51,771 nt of DNA from contig JAISCE010000017.1 of assembly GCA_031265765.1 (NCBI GenBank), positions 1-51,771 on the forward strand, given 5' to 3'. Position numbers and translations under genes: made by a program. Below, piece by piece: positions 41,414 through 50,926 of this stretch. Under the pieces are notes generated by a model. The model was not told the DNA's origin, searched no databases, and saw only the letters and a list, made by a program, of their open reading frames with translations. Position 1 is the first letter of the stretch. The number at the start of each line of letters is the position of its first letter. This DNA comes from Azoarcus sp. (GTDB lineage Bacteria; Pseudomonadota; Gammaproteobacteria; Burkholderiales; Rhodocyclaceae).

Positions 41414-42748
41414 ATGGAAATCCTTGTTCTCGCCGTCCTGATCGTCATCAATGGCGTTTTCGCCATGTCTGAAATCGCGCTGATCGCCGCCCGGCGCGGC
41501 AAGCTTGTCAAATTGGCGGAGGAGGGGGACGCAGCGGCCAAGATAGCGGTCGCCCTTGGCGAAGAACCGACGCGCTTTTTATCGACCATACAGATCGGTA
41601 TCACGTCGATCGGCATCCTGAGCGGCGTGGTGGGCGAGGCGGCGCTGGCCGCGCCGGTTGCCGCGTGGCTGTGCGAACTGGGCGTGGAGCAGCGCGCGAG
41701 CGAGATCGGCGCGACTGCGTTTGCGGTGGTATTGATTACTTATGTATCGATCGTGATCGGCGAACTCGTGCCCAAACGGATCGGCCAGATCGACCCCGAG
41801 GGAATCGCCCGCCGCGTGGCGCGGCCCATGTACGCGCTGGCGCTCGCCTCGCGTCCCGCCGTGCGCATGCTGTCGGGTTCAACCGCGCTGCTGCTGCGCC
41901 TTCTGGGTTTGCGCGACGAAAAAACGCCGGGCGTCACCGAGGAAGAAATTCATGCCCTGCTCGAAGAGGGTTCGGAGAGCGGCATCATCGAGAAGAACGA
42001 GCACGCGATGGTGCGCAACGTCTTTCGCCTAGACGACCGGCAGATCGGCTCGCTGATGGTGCCGCGTTCGGATATCGTCTGGCTCGATGTCGAGCGGCCG
42101 CTGGAAGAAAACCTCGCCCGCATGGCCGAGTCGGAGCATTCGCGTTTTCCCGTGTGCCGGGGCGGGTTGGAAGAAATCCTCGGCATCATTTCGAGCAAGC
42201 AGCTTTTCAACCAGACGCTCAAGGGCGGCGCGCCCGATATTACCCGCTCGCTGCAAGGTCCGGTCTATGTGCCCGAGTCGCTCACGGGGCTGGAATTGCT
42301 CGAACAGTTCCGCGCTTCCAATACGCACATGGTGTTCGTGGTCGATGAATACGGCGAAGTACAGGGACTGGTGGCGCTTCAGGATGTAATGGAAGCGGTG
42401 ACGGGCGAGTTTCGCCCCGACCGCCAGGAAGACGCCTGGGCCGTGCAGCGCGAGGATGGCTCCTGGCTGCTCGACGGACTCATTCCCCTGCCCGAACTCA
42501 AGGATCTGCTTGGATTCAAGGAAGCGCCCGAGGAAGACAAGGGGCGCTACAACACTCTGTCCGGCATGATTATGTGGCTGCTCGGGCGCTTGCCGCGCAC
42601 GGGAGACGTGATTGCATGGGAAAAATGGCGGCTTGAGGTCGTCGACCTCGACGGCAAGCGCATCGACAAGGTGCTGGCGAGCCTTTTGCCCGAAGCGGTG
42701 GAGGGAACGACCGTCCCGGGCGTTTCGGAGAACGCCGCCGCCGGGTGA
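41414..42748 (+). CDS. CNNM/CorC-type transporter (hemolysin C family)
   Basis: A 444-residue membrane protein: DUF21/CNNM membrane domain in residues 1-170 (EILVLAVLIVINGVFAMSEIAL with the family SEIAL motif, then STIQIGITSIGILSG, and IVIGELVPKRIG), a CBS pair (about 200-330; MVPRSDIVWLD and MVFVVDEYGEVQGLV), and a C-terminal CorC_HlyC domain (DGLIPLPELKDLLG). Family members transport or regulate Mg2+/Co2+. It stands alone, followed by a terminator. Confidence 0.92.
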   Translation: MEILVLAVLIVINGVFAMSEIALIAARRGKLVKLAEEGDAAAKIAVALGEEPTRFLSTIQIGITSIGILSGVVGEAALAAPVAAWLCELGVEQRASEIGATAFAVVLITYVSIVIGELVPKRIGQIDPEGIARRVARPMYALALASRPAVRMLSGSTALLLRLLGLRDEKTPGVTEEEIHALLEEGSESGIIEKNEHAMVRNVFRLDDRQIGSLMVPRSDIVWLDVERPLEENLARMAESEHSRFPVCRGGLEEILGIISSKQLFNQTLKGGAPDITRSLQGPVYVPESLTGLELLEQFRASNTHMVFVVDEYGEVQGLVALQDVMEAVTGEFRPDRQEDAWAVQREDGSWLLDGLIPLPELKDLLGFKEAPEEDKGRYNTLSGMIMWLLGRLPRTGDVIAWEKWRLEVVDLDGKRIDKVLASLLPEAVEGTTVPGVSENAAAG

Positions 42749-42776
42749 TCCGGGACGACTTCCCCCATCCAAAAAG

Positions 42777-42801
42777 AAAAACGGGCGCAAGGCCCGTTTT
42801 T
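42777..42801. terminator. Terminator between the CNNM gene and the BI-1 gene
   Basis: AAAAACGGGC, loop GCAAG, GCCCGTTTTT: a six-base GC stem extended by A/T pairs. It can act in both directions for the two convergent genes. Confidence 0.88.
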
Positions 42802-42838
42802 CTTGTGCTGGAGCGGTGAAGGCGTGAAGCCGCGCTCG

Positions 42839-43510
42839 TCAGTCGTCGCCGCTGAATGCACTCAACAGGTGCAGCAGGCTCGTGAAAAGATTGTAGATCG
42901 ACACGTACAGCGTGACGGTTGCCATGATGTAGTTGGTTTCGCCGCCATGGACGATTGCGCTGGTTTCATACAGGATGAGGCCCGAGGCGAGCAGGACGAA
43001 CGCTGCCGAAACCGCCAGCGCCAGGGTCGACATGTCGAAGAAGACCGCCGCCAGTCCGGCGAAGAAGGCCACCAGCACGCCCACGCACAGGAAACCGGCC
43101 ATGAAGGAAAAATCCTTGCGGCTGTAGAGCGCATAGGCCGACAGTGCAAAGAAGATGAACGCCGTGGCGCCCAGCGCCTGCATGACCAGTTGGGAGCCGT
43201 GAGACGTTTCAAGATAGACCGAAAGGATCGGCCCGAGCGTCGCGCCCATGAAGCCGGTGAGCGCGAACACGCACACGATGCCAAGGCCGCTGTTGCGGAA
43301 TTTGGTGGTCAGGAAAAGCAGCCCGAAATAACCGGCCAGCGTCACCCAAGGACCGAGGTAGGGGAGATTGAGCGCCATCGACAGCCCGGCAGCCATGGCG
43401 GAAAACGTCAGAGTCAGCGCGAGCAGGGTATAGGTGTTGCGGATGAGCCGGTTTGTTGCCAGCGCGGATGTTTGGGCATGGCCCAATGTTTGAACCTGGA
43501 CATCTTCCAT
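42839..43510 (-). CDS. Bax inhibitor-1/YccA family membrane protein
   Basis: A 223-residue inner-membrane protein of seven helices after a short hydrophilic N-terminus (TLGHAQTSALATNRLIRNTY). Family marks are NTYTLLALTLTFSAMAAG, GLGIVCVFALTGFMGATLGP, ILYETSAIVHGGETNYIMAT, and YVSIYNLFTSLLHLLSA. YccA in E. coli modulates the FtsH protease; related TMBIM proteins leak Ca2+. The start at 43510 has AGGAG 8 bases upstream; the frame is open for 16 more codons. Confidence 0.93.
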   Translation of the reverse strand: MEDVQVQTLGHAQTSALATNRLIRNTYTLLALTLTFSAMAAGLSMALNLPYLGPWVTLAGYFGLLFLTTKFRNSGLGIVCVFALTGFMGATLGPILSVYLETSHGSQLVMQALGATAFIFFALSAYALYSRKDFSFMAGFLCVGVLVAFFAGLAAVFFDMSTLALAVSAAFVLLASGLILYETSAIVHGGETNYIMATVTLYVSIYNLFTSLLHLLSAFSGDD

Positions 43511-43542
43511 TTGGGGAATCTCCTCGATCTTTGTTGGGGAAA

Positions 43543-43923
43543 TTACGGGCTTGTGCAAACTTCTGATTGCAGACTATACCAAGTCTGCCGGGGTAATGCC
43601 ACGTCGGGGTGTGCAATATCCGCTTCGCGCCGCAGGCGCTGTGCCAGCATCCGGGCCGTTCGTTCCGCGGCTTCGTCGACGGCGGCGCGCACGTCGAGGC
43701 GGGTGATGGTGAACATGACGTCCGGCAAGTTGTGCAGCCGCAGCTGCACTACGCAACGCTTGCTTTGTCCGCCATCGCCATTCGCACCGGCGGCGCTCGC
43801 CACTTTGATCCGGGCGCAACGGACATGTTCGCGAAAACGCGCCATGGCCGCGCTCATCTGTTGCATGATGTAATGGTAATTGCGCAATGATTCCGTATCG
43901 TTGCAGCGTAAGTCGATCCGCAT
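43543..43923 (-). CDS. HPF/RaiA-like ribosome-associated protein
   Basis: A 126-residue protein with the alpha/beta pattern of the RaiA/HPF (sigma-54 modulation) family: short beta start MRIDLRCND, a long helix LRNYHYIMQQMSAAMARF, RIKVASA strand, CVVQLRLHNLPDVMFTI strands and a C-terminal helix DEAAERTARMLAQRL. The match is weak and this is not the canonical HPF, so a small ribosome-binding or unrelated beta-alpha-beta protein is also possible. The start at 43923 fits the beta strand. It is 32 bases upstream of the BI-1 gene on the same strand. Confidence 0.55.
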   Translation of the reverse strand: MRIDLRCNDTESLRNYHYIMQQMSAAMARFREHVRCARIKVASAAGANGDGGQSKRCVVQLRLHNLPDVMFTITRLDVRAAVDEAAERTARMLAQRLRREADIAHPDVALPRQTWYSLQSEVCTSP

Positions 43924-44090
43924 TTTCGGTCTCCGGCAGACGCGCCGTTTTCGTACCGGCACGCTGCTTTAGACCGGAGCGGAAGCGAGAGGTTCCATTC
44001 GCGCGAAAGTTTACGGAAACCCGCAGTTCCGGGAGTCTGGCATGCCGGTTCCAGGTACGGACGGGCAGCGGGAAAGGCTGGACGGAAAGT

Positions 44091-44109
44091 GCCAGGCTTC
44101 CGGCCTGGC
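44091..44109 (-). terminator. Candidate terminator after rpmG
   Basis: GCCAGGC and GCCTGGC form a 7-bp hairpin with a 5-nt loop 39 bases after the rpmG stop; on the minus strand it is followed by ACTTT. A second stem (AGAGTC / GACTCT, 44120-44139) lies between. Neither has a proper T-run. Confidence 0.4.
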
Positions 44110-44147
44110 CAGCGTGGCGGAGAGTCCCGGCGGAGACTCTTTCGCGT

Positions 44148-44315
44148 TTATCTCAGCTTGATTTCCTTGTATGGCACGTGCTTGCGGGCAACGGGGTCGT
44201 ATTTGTTGAATTCGAGCTTTTCGGGCGTGGTGCGCTTGTTTTTCGATGTGGTGTAGAAATGCCCGGTGCCGGCGGTCGATTCCAGCTTGATCTTTTCGCG
44301 GGTGCCTTTGGCCAT
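44148..44315 (-). CDS. rpmG: 50S ribosomal protein L33
   Basis: A 55-residue ribosomal protein, translated directly from the sequence: [55 protein letters not shown] (three consecutive pieces). It lacks the zinc-binding cysteines found in some L33 forms, so it is the cysteine-free paralogue type. It follows rpmB with a 21-base spacer, the normal order. Confidence 0.97.
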   Translation of the reverse strand: MAKGTREKIKLESTAGTGHFYTTSKNKRTTPEKLEFNKYDPVARKHVPYKEIKLR

Positions 44316-44336
44316 GGCCGTCTCCGTTTCGGTGGG

Positions 44337-44573
44337 TTAGATTTTCTCGCCGCGGGCGCGAAGTTCGGCGACGACGGTGTCGATTCCTTTCTTGTCGATG
44401 GTGCGCAGCGCGGCATTGGTGACGCGCAGGCGAATCCAGCGATTTTCGGTTTCGCTCCAGAATCGGCGGTTTTGCAGATTGGGGAGAAAGCGGCGCTTGG
44501 TTTTGTTGTTGGCGTGGGAGACGTTGTTCCCCACCATCGGTGCCTTGCCGGTAACTTGACAGACGCGAGCCAT
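44337..44573 (-). CDS. rpmB: 50S ribosomal protein L28
   Basis: A 78-residue ribosomal protein: [55 protein letters not shown]. Canonical length and order with rpmG downstream. It is cysteine-poor (one Cys), again the zinc-free type. GGAGC is 4 bases before the ATG. Confidence 0.98.
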   Translation of the reverse strand: MARVCQVTGKAPMVGNNVSHANNKTKRRFLPNLQNRRFWSETENRWIRLRVTNAALRTIDKKGIDTVVAELRARGEKI

Positions 44574-44719
44574 TGGATGCTCCTGAAGTAGCGTTCGTTT
44601 TTATGAAACGGTGGAGAATATTGCAAAAACCGCCCGGTGCGCAAGTCCACGATGCGGGACTGTCGCATGAATGCATGCCGCGCGTCCCGGCATGACGCCG
44701 GTCGATGGCGGTCGCCCGC

Positions 44720-45397
44720 TCACAGCAGCCCGCGCTCCGCGAACGACAGCGGCGCGCCGTGTGCCGGTACGATGAAGTGATCCAGCACCTTGACATCGAT
44801 CAGCGCAAGCGCCTTGCTCAGTTCATGCGTGAGCATTTCGTCGGCGTGGCTCGGTTCCGTTTCGCCCGACGGGTGGTTGTGCGCGAGGATGACCGCGGCG
44901 GCGTTGCGTCCGAGCGCGAGCTTGACCACTTCGCGCGGATAGACGCTGGCCTGGTTCAAGGTGCCGCGGAAAAGGTCGACGGCTTCGATCAGGCAGTGGC
45001 GCGCATCGAGCAGCAGGACGCAGAAAGTCTCGTGGGGAAGGTGGGCGAGGCGCAATTGCAGCCAGTCCCGCACCACCATGGGCGAATCGAACAGCGCGCC
45101 CTCATCCAGCCGTTCGGCGAGCGCGCGGCGGGCCAGTTCCATCACCGCCTGTAATTGGGCATACTTCGCCAGCCCCATGCCGGGTACCGCGGCGAATTCA
45201 CCGGCGGGGGCGTTGCACAGCCGGCACAGGGTGCCGAAGCGCGCAAGCAGGGTGCGGGCGAGGTCTACGGCGCTTTGCCCGCGCGTGCCGACGCGCAGGA
45301 ACAGCGCGAGCAGTTCGGCGTCGGTCAGCATCCGGGGGCCGTGAGCGAGGAGTTTTTCGCGCGGGCGTTCGTTTTCGGGCCAGTCGGTGATCGCCAT
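44720..45397 (-). CDS. radC: RadC-family JAB-domain protein
   Basis: A 225-residue protein with an N-terminal helix-hairpin-helix part ([16 protein letters not shown], then [18 protein letters not shown]) and a C-terminal JAB/MPN metal site: H173 and H175 in LAHNHPSGE and D186 in SHADEML. The older link to repair of radiation damage is no longer accepted; the real substrate is unknown. It starts 20 bases from coaBC, divergently, so the two promoters must overlap each other or the coding regions. It is set between ribosomal protein genes and coaBC, as in many proteobacteria (the radC-rpmBG order of E. coli is conserved). Confidence 0.95.
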   Translation of the reverse strand: MAITDWPENERPREKLLAHGPRMLTDAELLALFLRVGTRGQSAVDLARTLLARFGTLCRLCNAPAGEFAAVPGMGLAKYAQLQAVMELARRALAERLDEGALFDSPMVVRDWLQLRLAHLPHETFCVLLLDARHCLIEAVDLFRGTLNQASVYPREVVKLALGRNAAAVILAHNHPSGETEPSHADEMLTHELSKALALIDVKVLDHFIVPAHGAPLSFAERGLL

Positions 45398-45417
45398 GAT
45401 GTCATGAGTTCGAGAAA

Positions 45418-46632
45418 ATGATGGGAGATTATATAGGCGTCATCGGCGATTTGCACGGGCGGAAAATCGCGCTCGGTGTGAGCGGCGGCGTCGCGGCGTA
45501 CAAAGCCGCCGCGCTCACGCGCGAACTGGGGCGGATGGGGGCGGATGTCCATGTAGTACTGACCGAGGCGGGTTCGCGCTTCGTCTCCGCGCTTACTTTC
45601 CATGCCTTGTCGGGAAATCGCGTGTGGACCTCCCTCTGGGATGGGGGCGCGGAAAACGGCATCCCGCATGTCGTTCTCGGGCGCGGGATCGATGCCATCC
45701 TCGTCGCGCCCGCGAGCGCCGATTTCATCGCCCGTCTTGCCAACGGGCTTGCCGGCGATCTGCTCTCCGCGCTGTGTCTGGCGCGCGACTGTCCGCTTCT
45801 CGTCGCGCCTGCGATGAACCGGCAGATGTGGGAAAACCCGGCTACGCAGCGCAACGTGGCGACGCTCGGGAATGATGGCGTAGTCATTATCGGTCCGGGC
45901 GAGGGCGAGCAGGCATGCGGCGAAACCGGCCTCGGGCGGATGCTGGAACCCGAGGCGCTGTGCGAGGCGGTGCGGGCTTTCTTTACCCCGAAACGGCTGG
46001 CCGGGCGCAAGGTGGTGATGACCGCCGGGCCGACGTTCGAGGCTATCGATCCTGTGCGCGGCATCACCAATGCCAGCTCCGGCAAGATGGGTTACGCGAT
46101 TGCGGCGGCCTGTGCGCGGAGCGGGGCCGAAGTCGTGCTGGTGAGCGGGCCGGTGGCCTTGCCCGCGCCCGCCGGGGTGTGGCGGATCGGGGCGGCAAGC
46201 GCCTTGCGCATGCGTGACGAAGTGCTTGCGGTATTGCCGGGAGCGGACGTGTTCATCGCCGTGGCGGCGGTCGCCGATTATCGTCCGGTCGAAACAGCCG
46301 GGCACAAGCTCAAGAAATCGGGCGCGGCCATGCAACTCGAACTCGTTCCCAATCCGGACATTCTCGCCGAGGTCGCGGCGCGGCCCGATGCGCCATTCTG
46401 CGTCGGCTTCGCCGCCGAGAGCCACGATCTGGACATGTATGCCGAAAACAAGCGCCGTGCCAAACGCTTGCCCATGCTGGTCGGCAACCTGCTCGCCGAC
46501 GGGTTGTGCGGGGACGACAATACGGTGGTCATTTACGACGACGAAGGCCGCCACCCCTTGCCGAGAGCGCCCAAGGCGCTCGTCGCGCGCCAGATCGTCG
46601 AACATCTCGCCCGCCTGCTGCCGACGGCCTGA
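45418..46632 (+). CDS. coaBC: Bifunctional phosphopantothenoylcysteine decarboxylase/synthase
   Basis: A 404-residue enzyme for two steps of coenzyme A synthesis. The CoaC half (1-190) is a flavoprotein decarboxylase: [50 protein letters not shown], and the Cys-containing [10 protein letters not shown]. The CoaB half has [28 protein letters not shown] with KLKKSG, and FAAESHDL. Start choice is uncertain: two ATGs at 45418 and 45421 precede the family start (KIALGVSGG) by about 15 residues, and there is no clear ribosome site. It is followed by dut (21-base gap). Confidence 0.95.
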   Translation: MMGDYIGVIGDLHGRKIALGVSGGVAAYKAAALTRELGRMGADVHVVLTEAGSRFVSALTFHALSGNRVWTSLWDGGAENGIPHVVLGRGIDAILVAPASADFIARLANGLAGDLLSALCLARDCPLLVAPAMNRQMWENPATQRNVATLGNDGVVIIGPGEGEQACGETGLGRMLEPEALCEAVRAFFTPKRLAGRKVVMTAGPTFEAIDPVRGITNASSGKMGYAIAAACARSGAEVVLVSGPVALPAPAGVWRIGAASALRMRDEVLAVLPGADVFIAVAAVADYRPVETAGHKLKKSGAAMQLELVPNPDILAEVAARPDAPFCVGFAAESHDLDMYAENKRRAKRLPMLVGNLLADGLCGDDNTVVIYDDEGRHPLPRAPKALVARQIVEHLARLLPTA

Positions 46633-46653
46633 AATATCGAAGGAACACGAAAC

Positions 46654-47103
46654 ATGCATCGCATCGACATCAAACTGCTCGATCCCCGCCTGCGCGCACA
46701 GCCGCCGGCTTACGCTACCGCCGGTTCAGCCGGGCTGGACTTGCGCGCCTGCCTCGACGAGGCGTTGACGCTGCACCCAGGCCAGACGGCGCTGGTTCCG
46801 AGCGGCCTTGCCATTCATCTCGCCGATTCCGGGCTGGCGGCAATCGTGTTGCCGCGTTCCGGGCTTGGGCACAAGCACGGCATCGTTCTTGGCAATCTCG
46901 TCGGGCTGATCGACTCGGACTATCAGGGGCAGATCATGGTGTCGGTCTGGAACCGTGGCAGCGAGGTTTTCACCATCGCGCCGATGGAGCGGATCGCGCA
47001 ACTGGTCGTGGTGCCGGTCGTGCAGGCCGCGTTCGAGGTGGTCGACGACTTTGCCGCCAGCGCGCGCGGCGAGGGCGGTTTCGGCAGCACCGGCAAACAC
47101 TGA
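46654..47103 (+). CDS. dut: dUTP diphosphatase
   Basis: A 149-residue trimeric dUTPase, which keeps uracil out of DNA and supplies dUMP for thymidylate synthesis. All five motifs are present: [41 protein letters not shown] and the C-terminal [11 protein letters not shown] arm. AAGGAA lies 9 bases before the ATG. The coaBC-dut order is the usual one in proteobacteria and the Nudix gene follows after 18 bases. Confidence 0.97.
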   Translation: MHRIDIKLLDPRLRAQPPAYATAGSAGLDLRACLDEALTLHPGQTALVPSGLAIHLADSGLAAIVLPRSGLGHKHGIVLGNLVGLIDSDYQGQIMVSVWNRGSEVFTIAPMERIAQLVVVPVVQAAFEVVDDFAASARGEGGFGSTGKH

Positions 47104-47121
47104 AGCGTCCGGGCGCAGGCG

Positions 47122-47550
47122 ATGGCGGGGCGCGCGGGCATTCCCACCGGGGTGCATGTGCTGTGCGAGCGGCAGGGGCGCATCCTGCTTCTGCGCCGCG
47201 CCGGAACCGGCTTTTTCGATGGACTCTACAGCCTGCCGGGCGGGCATGTGGAAGAGGGCGAATCCATCCGCCAGGCGGCGGCGCGGGAACTGGAAGAGGA
47301 AACCGGCTTGCGGCTTGCGTCCGATGATCTCGATTGGTTCGGGGTAATGCACCGCCGTTCGGATACCAACCGCGTCGATTTTTTCTTGCGCGCCCGCCGT
47401 TGGCGCGGCGAACCCCGGCTGTGCGAGCCGGACAAATGCGATGCGCTCGGCTGGTTCGCCCGCGACGGCCTGCCGGACGGCATGACGCCGTACATCAAGG
47501 CGGCGCTGGAAAGCGGAACGGGCGGCTGGATGCGCGAATTGGGGTGGTGA
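47122..47550 (+). CDS. Nudix hydrolase
   Basis: A 142-residue protein with a complete Nudix box at 40-62 (GGHVEEGES, then RELEEETGL) that hydrolyses nucleoside diphosphates linked to another group. The substrate is not predictable by eye; the coaBC-dut-nudix context suggests housekeeping of modified nucleotides or of CoA. It begins 18 bases after dut and is likely co-transcribed. The frame starts at an ATG with GGCGCAGGCG upstream, not a strong ribosome site. Confidence 0.92.
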   Translation: MAGRAGIPTGVHVLCERQGRILLLRRAGTGFFDGLYSLPGGHVEEGESIRQAAARELEEETGLRLASDDLDWFGVMHRRSDTNRVDFFLRARRWRGEPRLCEPDKCDALGWFARDGLPDGMTPYIKAALESGTGGWMRELGW

Positions 47551-47769
47551 ACTATATATGATGTTGCTTACATCTCACTGGCTGGCGCTCGCCGGGCCAG
47601 GGTGCGCGGAACCCATTCTCCCCGTTGCCGTCCGCTTTCGGGGCGCCAGGCAACCCAGCAATACCGCCAAGGTATAATGCGCCGTCCCGCAGTCGGCGGC
47701 CCGCCGCGCGGAGGCGCCGCAGTACTGCCATTCCGCTACTTATCACAATACCCAAGGAGACAACCGACC

Positions 47770-50010
47770 ATGCCATCCGAGCAGCCGACCATCGTATACA
47801 CCATCACCGACGAAGCCCCGATGCTGGCGACCACAGCCTTTTTGCCGGTAGTCCGCGCGTTCGCCGCGCCGGCAGGCATCCGGATCGCCGAGGCCGACAT
47901 TTCGCTGGGCGCGCGTATCCTCGTCGAATTCCCCGACTATCTCGCCGATGAACAAAAAGTGCCCGACGCCCTCGCCGGACTGGCGGAACTGACGCAGCGG
48001 CCCGAAGCCAATATCATCAAGCTACCCAACATCAGCGCCTCGGTGCCGCAACTGGTGGCGGCGATCCGCGAGTTGCAGGGCAAGGGCTACAAGATTCCCG
48101 ATTACCCGGCGAACCCGCGGACGGAAGAAGAAGCGGCGCTCAAGGCTCGTTACGCCCGCTGCCTCGGTTCGGCGGTGAATCCCGTGCTGCGCGAGGGCAA
48201 TTCCGACCGCCGCGCTCCGCTATCGGTGAAGAACTACGCGAAAAAACACCCGCACTCGATGGGCAAATGGAAACAGGCGTCCCGCACGCATGCTTCCTTC
48301 ATGCGTAGCGGCGACTTCTACCATGGTGAAAAGTCGCTCACGCTCGACCGCGCCCGCGACGTGAAGATGGAACTGCTCACCAAAAGCGGCAAGACGCTTC
48401 TCCTCAAACCCAGGGTATCGCTGCTCGAAGGCGAGATCATCGATTCCATGTTCATGAGCCGGAAGTCGCTGTGCGCGTTCTACGAAGAACAGATGGACGA
48501 TGCGCGCGATGCCGGCGTCCTGTTTTCGCTGCACGTCAAGGCGACGATGATGAAGGTTTCGCACCCCATCGTCTTTGGTCATTGCGTCCGGATCTACTAC
48601 AAGGAAGCCTTTGCCAAACATGCCCGGCTGTTCAAGGAACTGGGCGTCAACGTCAACAACGGCATGGCCGACCTCGAAGAAAAAATCGCAACCCTGCCGG
48701 CATCCCTGCGCGACGAAGTCATCCGCGACCTGCACGCCTGCCACGAACTGCGCCCCGACCTGGCGATGGTGGATTCCGCCAGGGGCATCACCAATTTCCA
48801 TTCCCCCAACGATGTCATCGTCGATGCCTCGATGCCGGCGATGATCCGCAACGGGGGCAAGATGTGGGGCGCGGACGGCAAGCAGCGCGACGTGAAGGCG
48901 GTAATGCCGGAATCGACCTTTGCCCGCATCTACCAGGAGATGATCAACTTTTGCAAGACCAACGGCAATTTCGATCCCCGTACCATGGGTACGGTGCCCA
49001 ATGTCGGGTTGATGGCGCAGCAGGCCGAGGAGTATGGCTCGCACGACAAGACTTTCGAGATTCCCGAGGACGGCGTCGCCGACATCGTCGACCTCGCCAC
49101 CGGCGAAGTGCTGCTGTCGCAGAACGTCGAAGAAGGCGACATCTGGCGCATGTGCCAGGCCAAGGACGCGGCAGTCCGCGACTGGGTGAAGCTCGCCGTC
49201 ACCCGTGCCCGTAATTCCGGCATGACGGCGGTATTTTGGCTCGACGGCTACCGTCCGCACGAAGCGGAACTCATCAAGAAGGTCAACGCTTGTCTCGCCG
49301 AATACGACACCGCGGGGCTGAACATCCGCATCATGTCGCAGGTCAGGGCCATGCGCTACACGCTGGAGCGCGTCGTTCGCGGCATCGGCACCATTGCCGT
49401 CACCGGCAATATCCTGCGCGACTACCTTACAGACTTGTTCCCGATCATGGAATTGGGAACCAGCGCCAAGATGCTTTCCATCGTGCCGCTGATGGCGGGC
49501 GGCGGCATGTACGAAACCGGCGCGGGCGGCTCCGCGCCCAAGCATGTGCAGCAACTCGCCGAAGAAAACCATTTGCGCTGGGATTCGCTTGGCGAGTTTC
49601 TCGCGCTCTCGGTTTCGTTCGAGGATCTTGGCATCAAGACGGACAATGCCCGCGCCAGGATTCTCGCCAAAACGCTCGACGAAGCCACCGGCAAGCTCCT
49701 CGACGAAAACAAATCGCCTTCGCGCCGCACCGGCGAGCTCGATAACCGCGGCAGCCAGTTCTATCTGGCGCTTTATTGGGCGCAGGCGCTCGCCGGTCAG
49801 GATGAGGACAAGGGACTTGCCGCGCATTTCGCGCCGCTGGCAAAGAAGCTTGCCGCCGGTGAACGGGACATCGTCGCCGAATTACAGGCCGTGCAGGGCA
49901 AGCCCGTCGATCTCGGCGGTTATTACCGCATCGATCCGGCCAGATGCGGCGCGGTCATGCGTCCGAGCGCGACTTTCAACGCGGCGCTCGGCGCGTTTGA
50001 AGGGACGTAG
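47770..50010 (+). CDS. icd: Monomeric NADP-dependent isocitrate dehydrogenase
   Basis: A 746-residue TCA-cycle enzyme of the large monomeric class (about 740 residues; the dimeric class is about 415). Marks: [68 protein letters not shown], the isocitrate/metal region [15 protein letters not shown] with [17 protein letters not shown], and [16 protein letters not shown] lies 10 bases before the ATG. The 219-base upstream gap to the Nudix gene must contain the promoter. The frame extends upstream without homology. Confidence 0.97.
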   Translation: MPSEQPTIVYTITDEAPMLATTAFLPVVRAFAAPAGIRIAEADISLGARILVEFPDYLADEQKVPDALAGLAELTQRPEANIIKLPNISASVPQLVAAIRELQGKGYKIPDYPANPRTEEEAALKARYARCLGSAVNPVLREGNSDRRAPLSVKNYAKKHPHSMGKWKQASRTHASFMRSGDFYHGEKSLTLDRARDVKMELLTKSGKTLLLKPRVSLLEGEIIDSMFMSRKSLCAFYEEQMDDARDAGVLFSLHVKATMMKVSHPIVFGHCVRIYYKEAFAKHARLFKELGVNVNNGMADLEEKIATLPASLRDEVIRDLHACHELRPDLAMVDSARGITNFHSPNDVIVDASMPAMIRNGGKMWGADGKQRDVKAVMPESTFARIYQEMINFCKTNGNFDPRTMGTVPNVGLMAQQAEEYGSHDKTFEIPEDGVADIVDLATGEVLLSQNVEEGDIWRMCQAKDAAVRDWVKLAVTRARNSGMTAVFWLDGYRPHEAELIKKVNACLAEYDTAGLNIRIMSQVRAMRYTLERVVRGIGTIAVTGNILRDYLTDLFPIMELGTSAKMLSIVPLMAGGGMYETGAGGSAPKHVQQLAEENHLRWDSLGEFLALSVSFEDLGIKTDNARARILAKTLDEATGKLLDENKSPSRRTGELDNRGSQFYLALYWAQALAGQDEDKGLAAHFAPLAKKLAAGERDIVAELQAVQGKPVDLGGYYRIDPARCGAVMRPSATFNAALGAFEGT

Positions 50011-50168
50011 GAAAAAGCAAATCCGGCCCGGTCGCGGCGAAAAGAAAGGCAGTTTGCAATGAAGGCCGCCGCCGCGCCGCCGTCACGCCCCCGGCAAGAA
50101 CTACAAGATACTCCGGGAAAATTTATGTTTGCAATATTTTTCGGCCAAAAAAACGGATTTCCGGCGGT

Positions 50169-50765
50169 CTACCGCTCGCTGGCCGGGATGCGGTAATGGC
50201 CGGTGATTGTGAACTGGTACAGCATGTCTTCTTCCTGTGCGCCGCGACCGATGTTGTGAATGATGAGCGGTCGTTTTCCGGACGGGTCTTTTTTGTCGGA
50301 AACGATGCCGATGTGTCCGACGCCCGGGCGCAATTCCCAGGTCACGATGTCGCCGGGCAGGAAATCGCCGCCATCCAGCGCATACCCGCGGCGCTCGAAA
50401 TAACGCCGAAGGTTGGGCACGCGCCGGTGGTCGATGTTGGCGTCCGGCTTCGTGAGCTTCCAGCGCGACTGGTTCGGGTACCGGCTGAAGTTTTTCCGCA
50501 TGTCCTCATGCACCCGTTGCTGCAAGTCCACGCCCTGATGGCGCAAGGCGCGAATCACTACATCCGTACACACCCCTTTGGCGATCGGTATATCTCCCAT
50601 GGGATAGCCGAGCCTGGCGTAGGCGGCGTCGTAATACAGCGTCTTGCCGACTTGGGCGCGCGCGTCGCTCGCGAGGCGTTGCGGCGAAAAGGCAAGCGCC
50701 TGTCCGCACAAAAGAAACAGAACCGGCAGGAGGATGGCGCGCAAGCGCGGGAATTTGTTCGGCAT
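50169..50765 (-). CDS. Secreted DUF1287 protein (NlpC/P60-like fold)
   Basis: A 198-residue exported protein with a signal peptide (cleavage after about residue 25, QALA) and a DUF1287/YijF-type domain. Cys66 in KGVCTDVVIRALR and His151 in VGHIGIVSDKK are the likely catalytic pair, followed by a conserved LIIHNIGRGAQEED. Family members are periplasmic cysteine amidohydrolases of unknown target, perhaps peptidoglycan peptides. It stands alone, transcribed away from mrcA, with its stop 158 bases from that of icd. No clear terminator was seen in that gap. Confidence 0.88.
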   Translation of the reverse strand: MPNKFPRLRAILLPVLFLLCGQALAFSPQRLASDARAQVGKTLYYDAAYARLGYPMGDIPIAKGVCTDVVIRALRHQGVDLQQRVHEDMRKNFSRYPNQSRWKLTKPDANIDHRRVPNLRRYFERRGYALDGGDFLPGDIVTWELRPGVGHIGIVSDKKDPSGKRPLIIHNIGRGAQEEDMLYQFTITGHYRIPASER

Positions 50766-50926
50766 GGTCGCGGCTGGGGTCGTGATGATCTGGAACGCCG
50801 TGGCGGGGAGACGGCAGACCGCCGCCTGGCGATCTGTTCGCGCAATGGAAATACGAAAAGCGCGGACGGGATTTTACGCCTGCAAGATCTTTATAATGAA
50901 GCCTCTTTATTTCACACGAGCATGTG

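Noticed and set aside
42803-43873. A long plus-strand frame opposite the BI-1 and HPF-like genes
   Set aside because: The opposite strand encodes a clear seven-helix BI-1 protein with good ribosome site; the plus frame has no motif.
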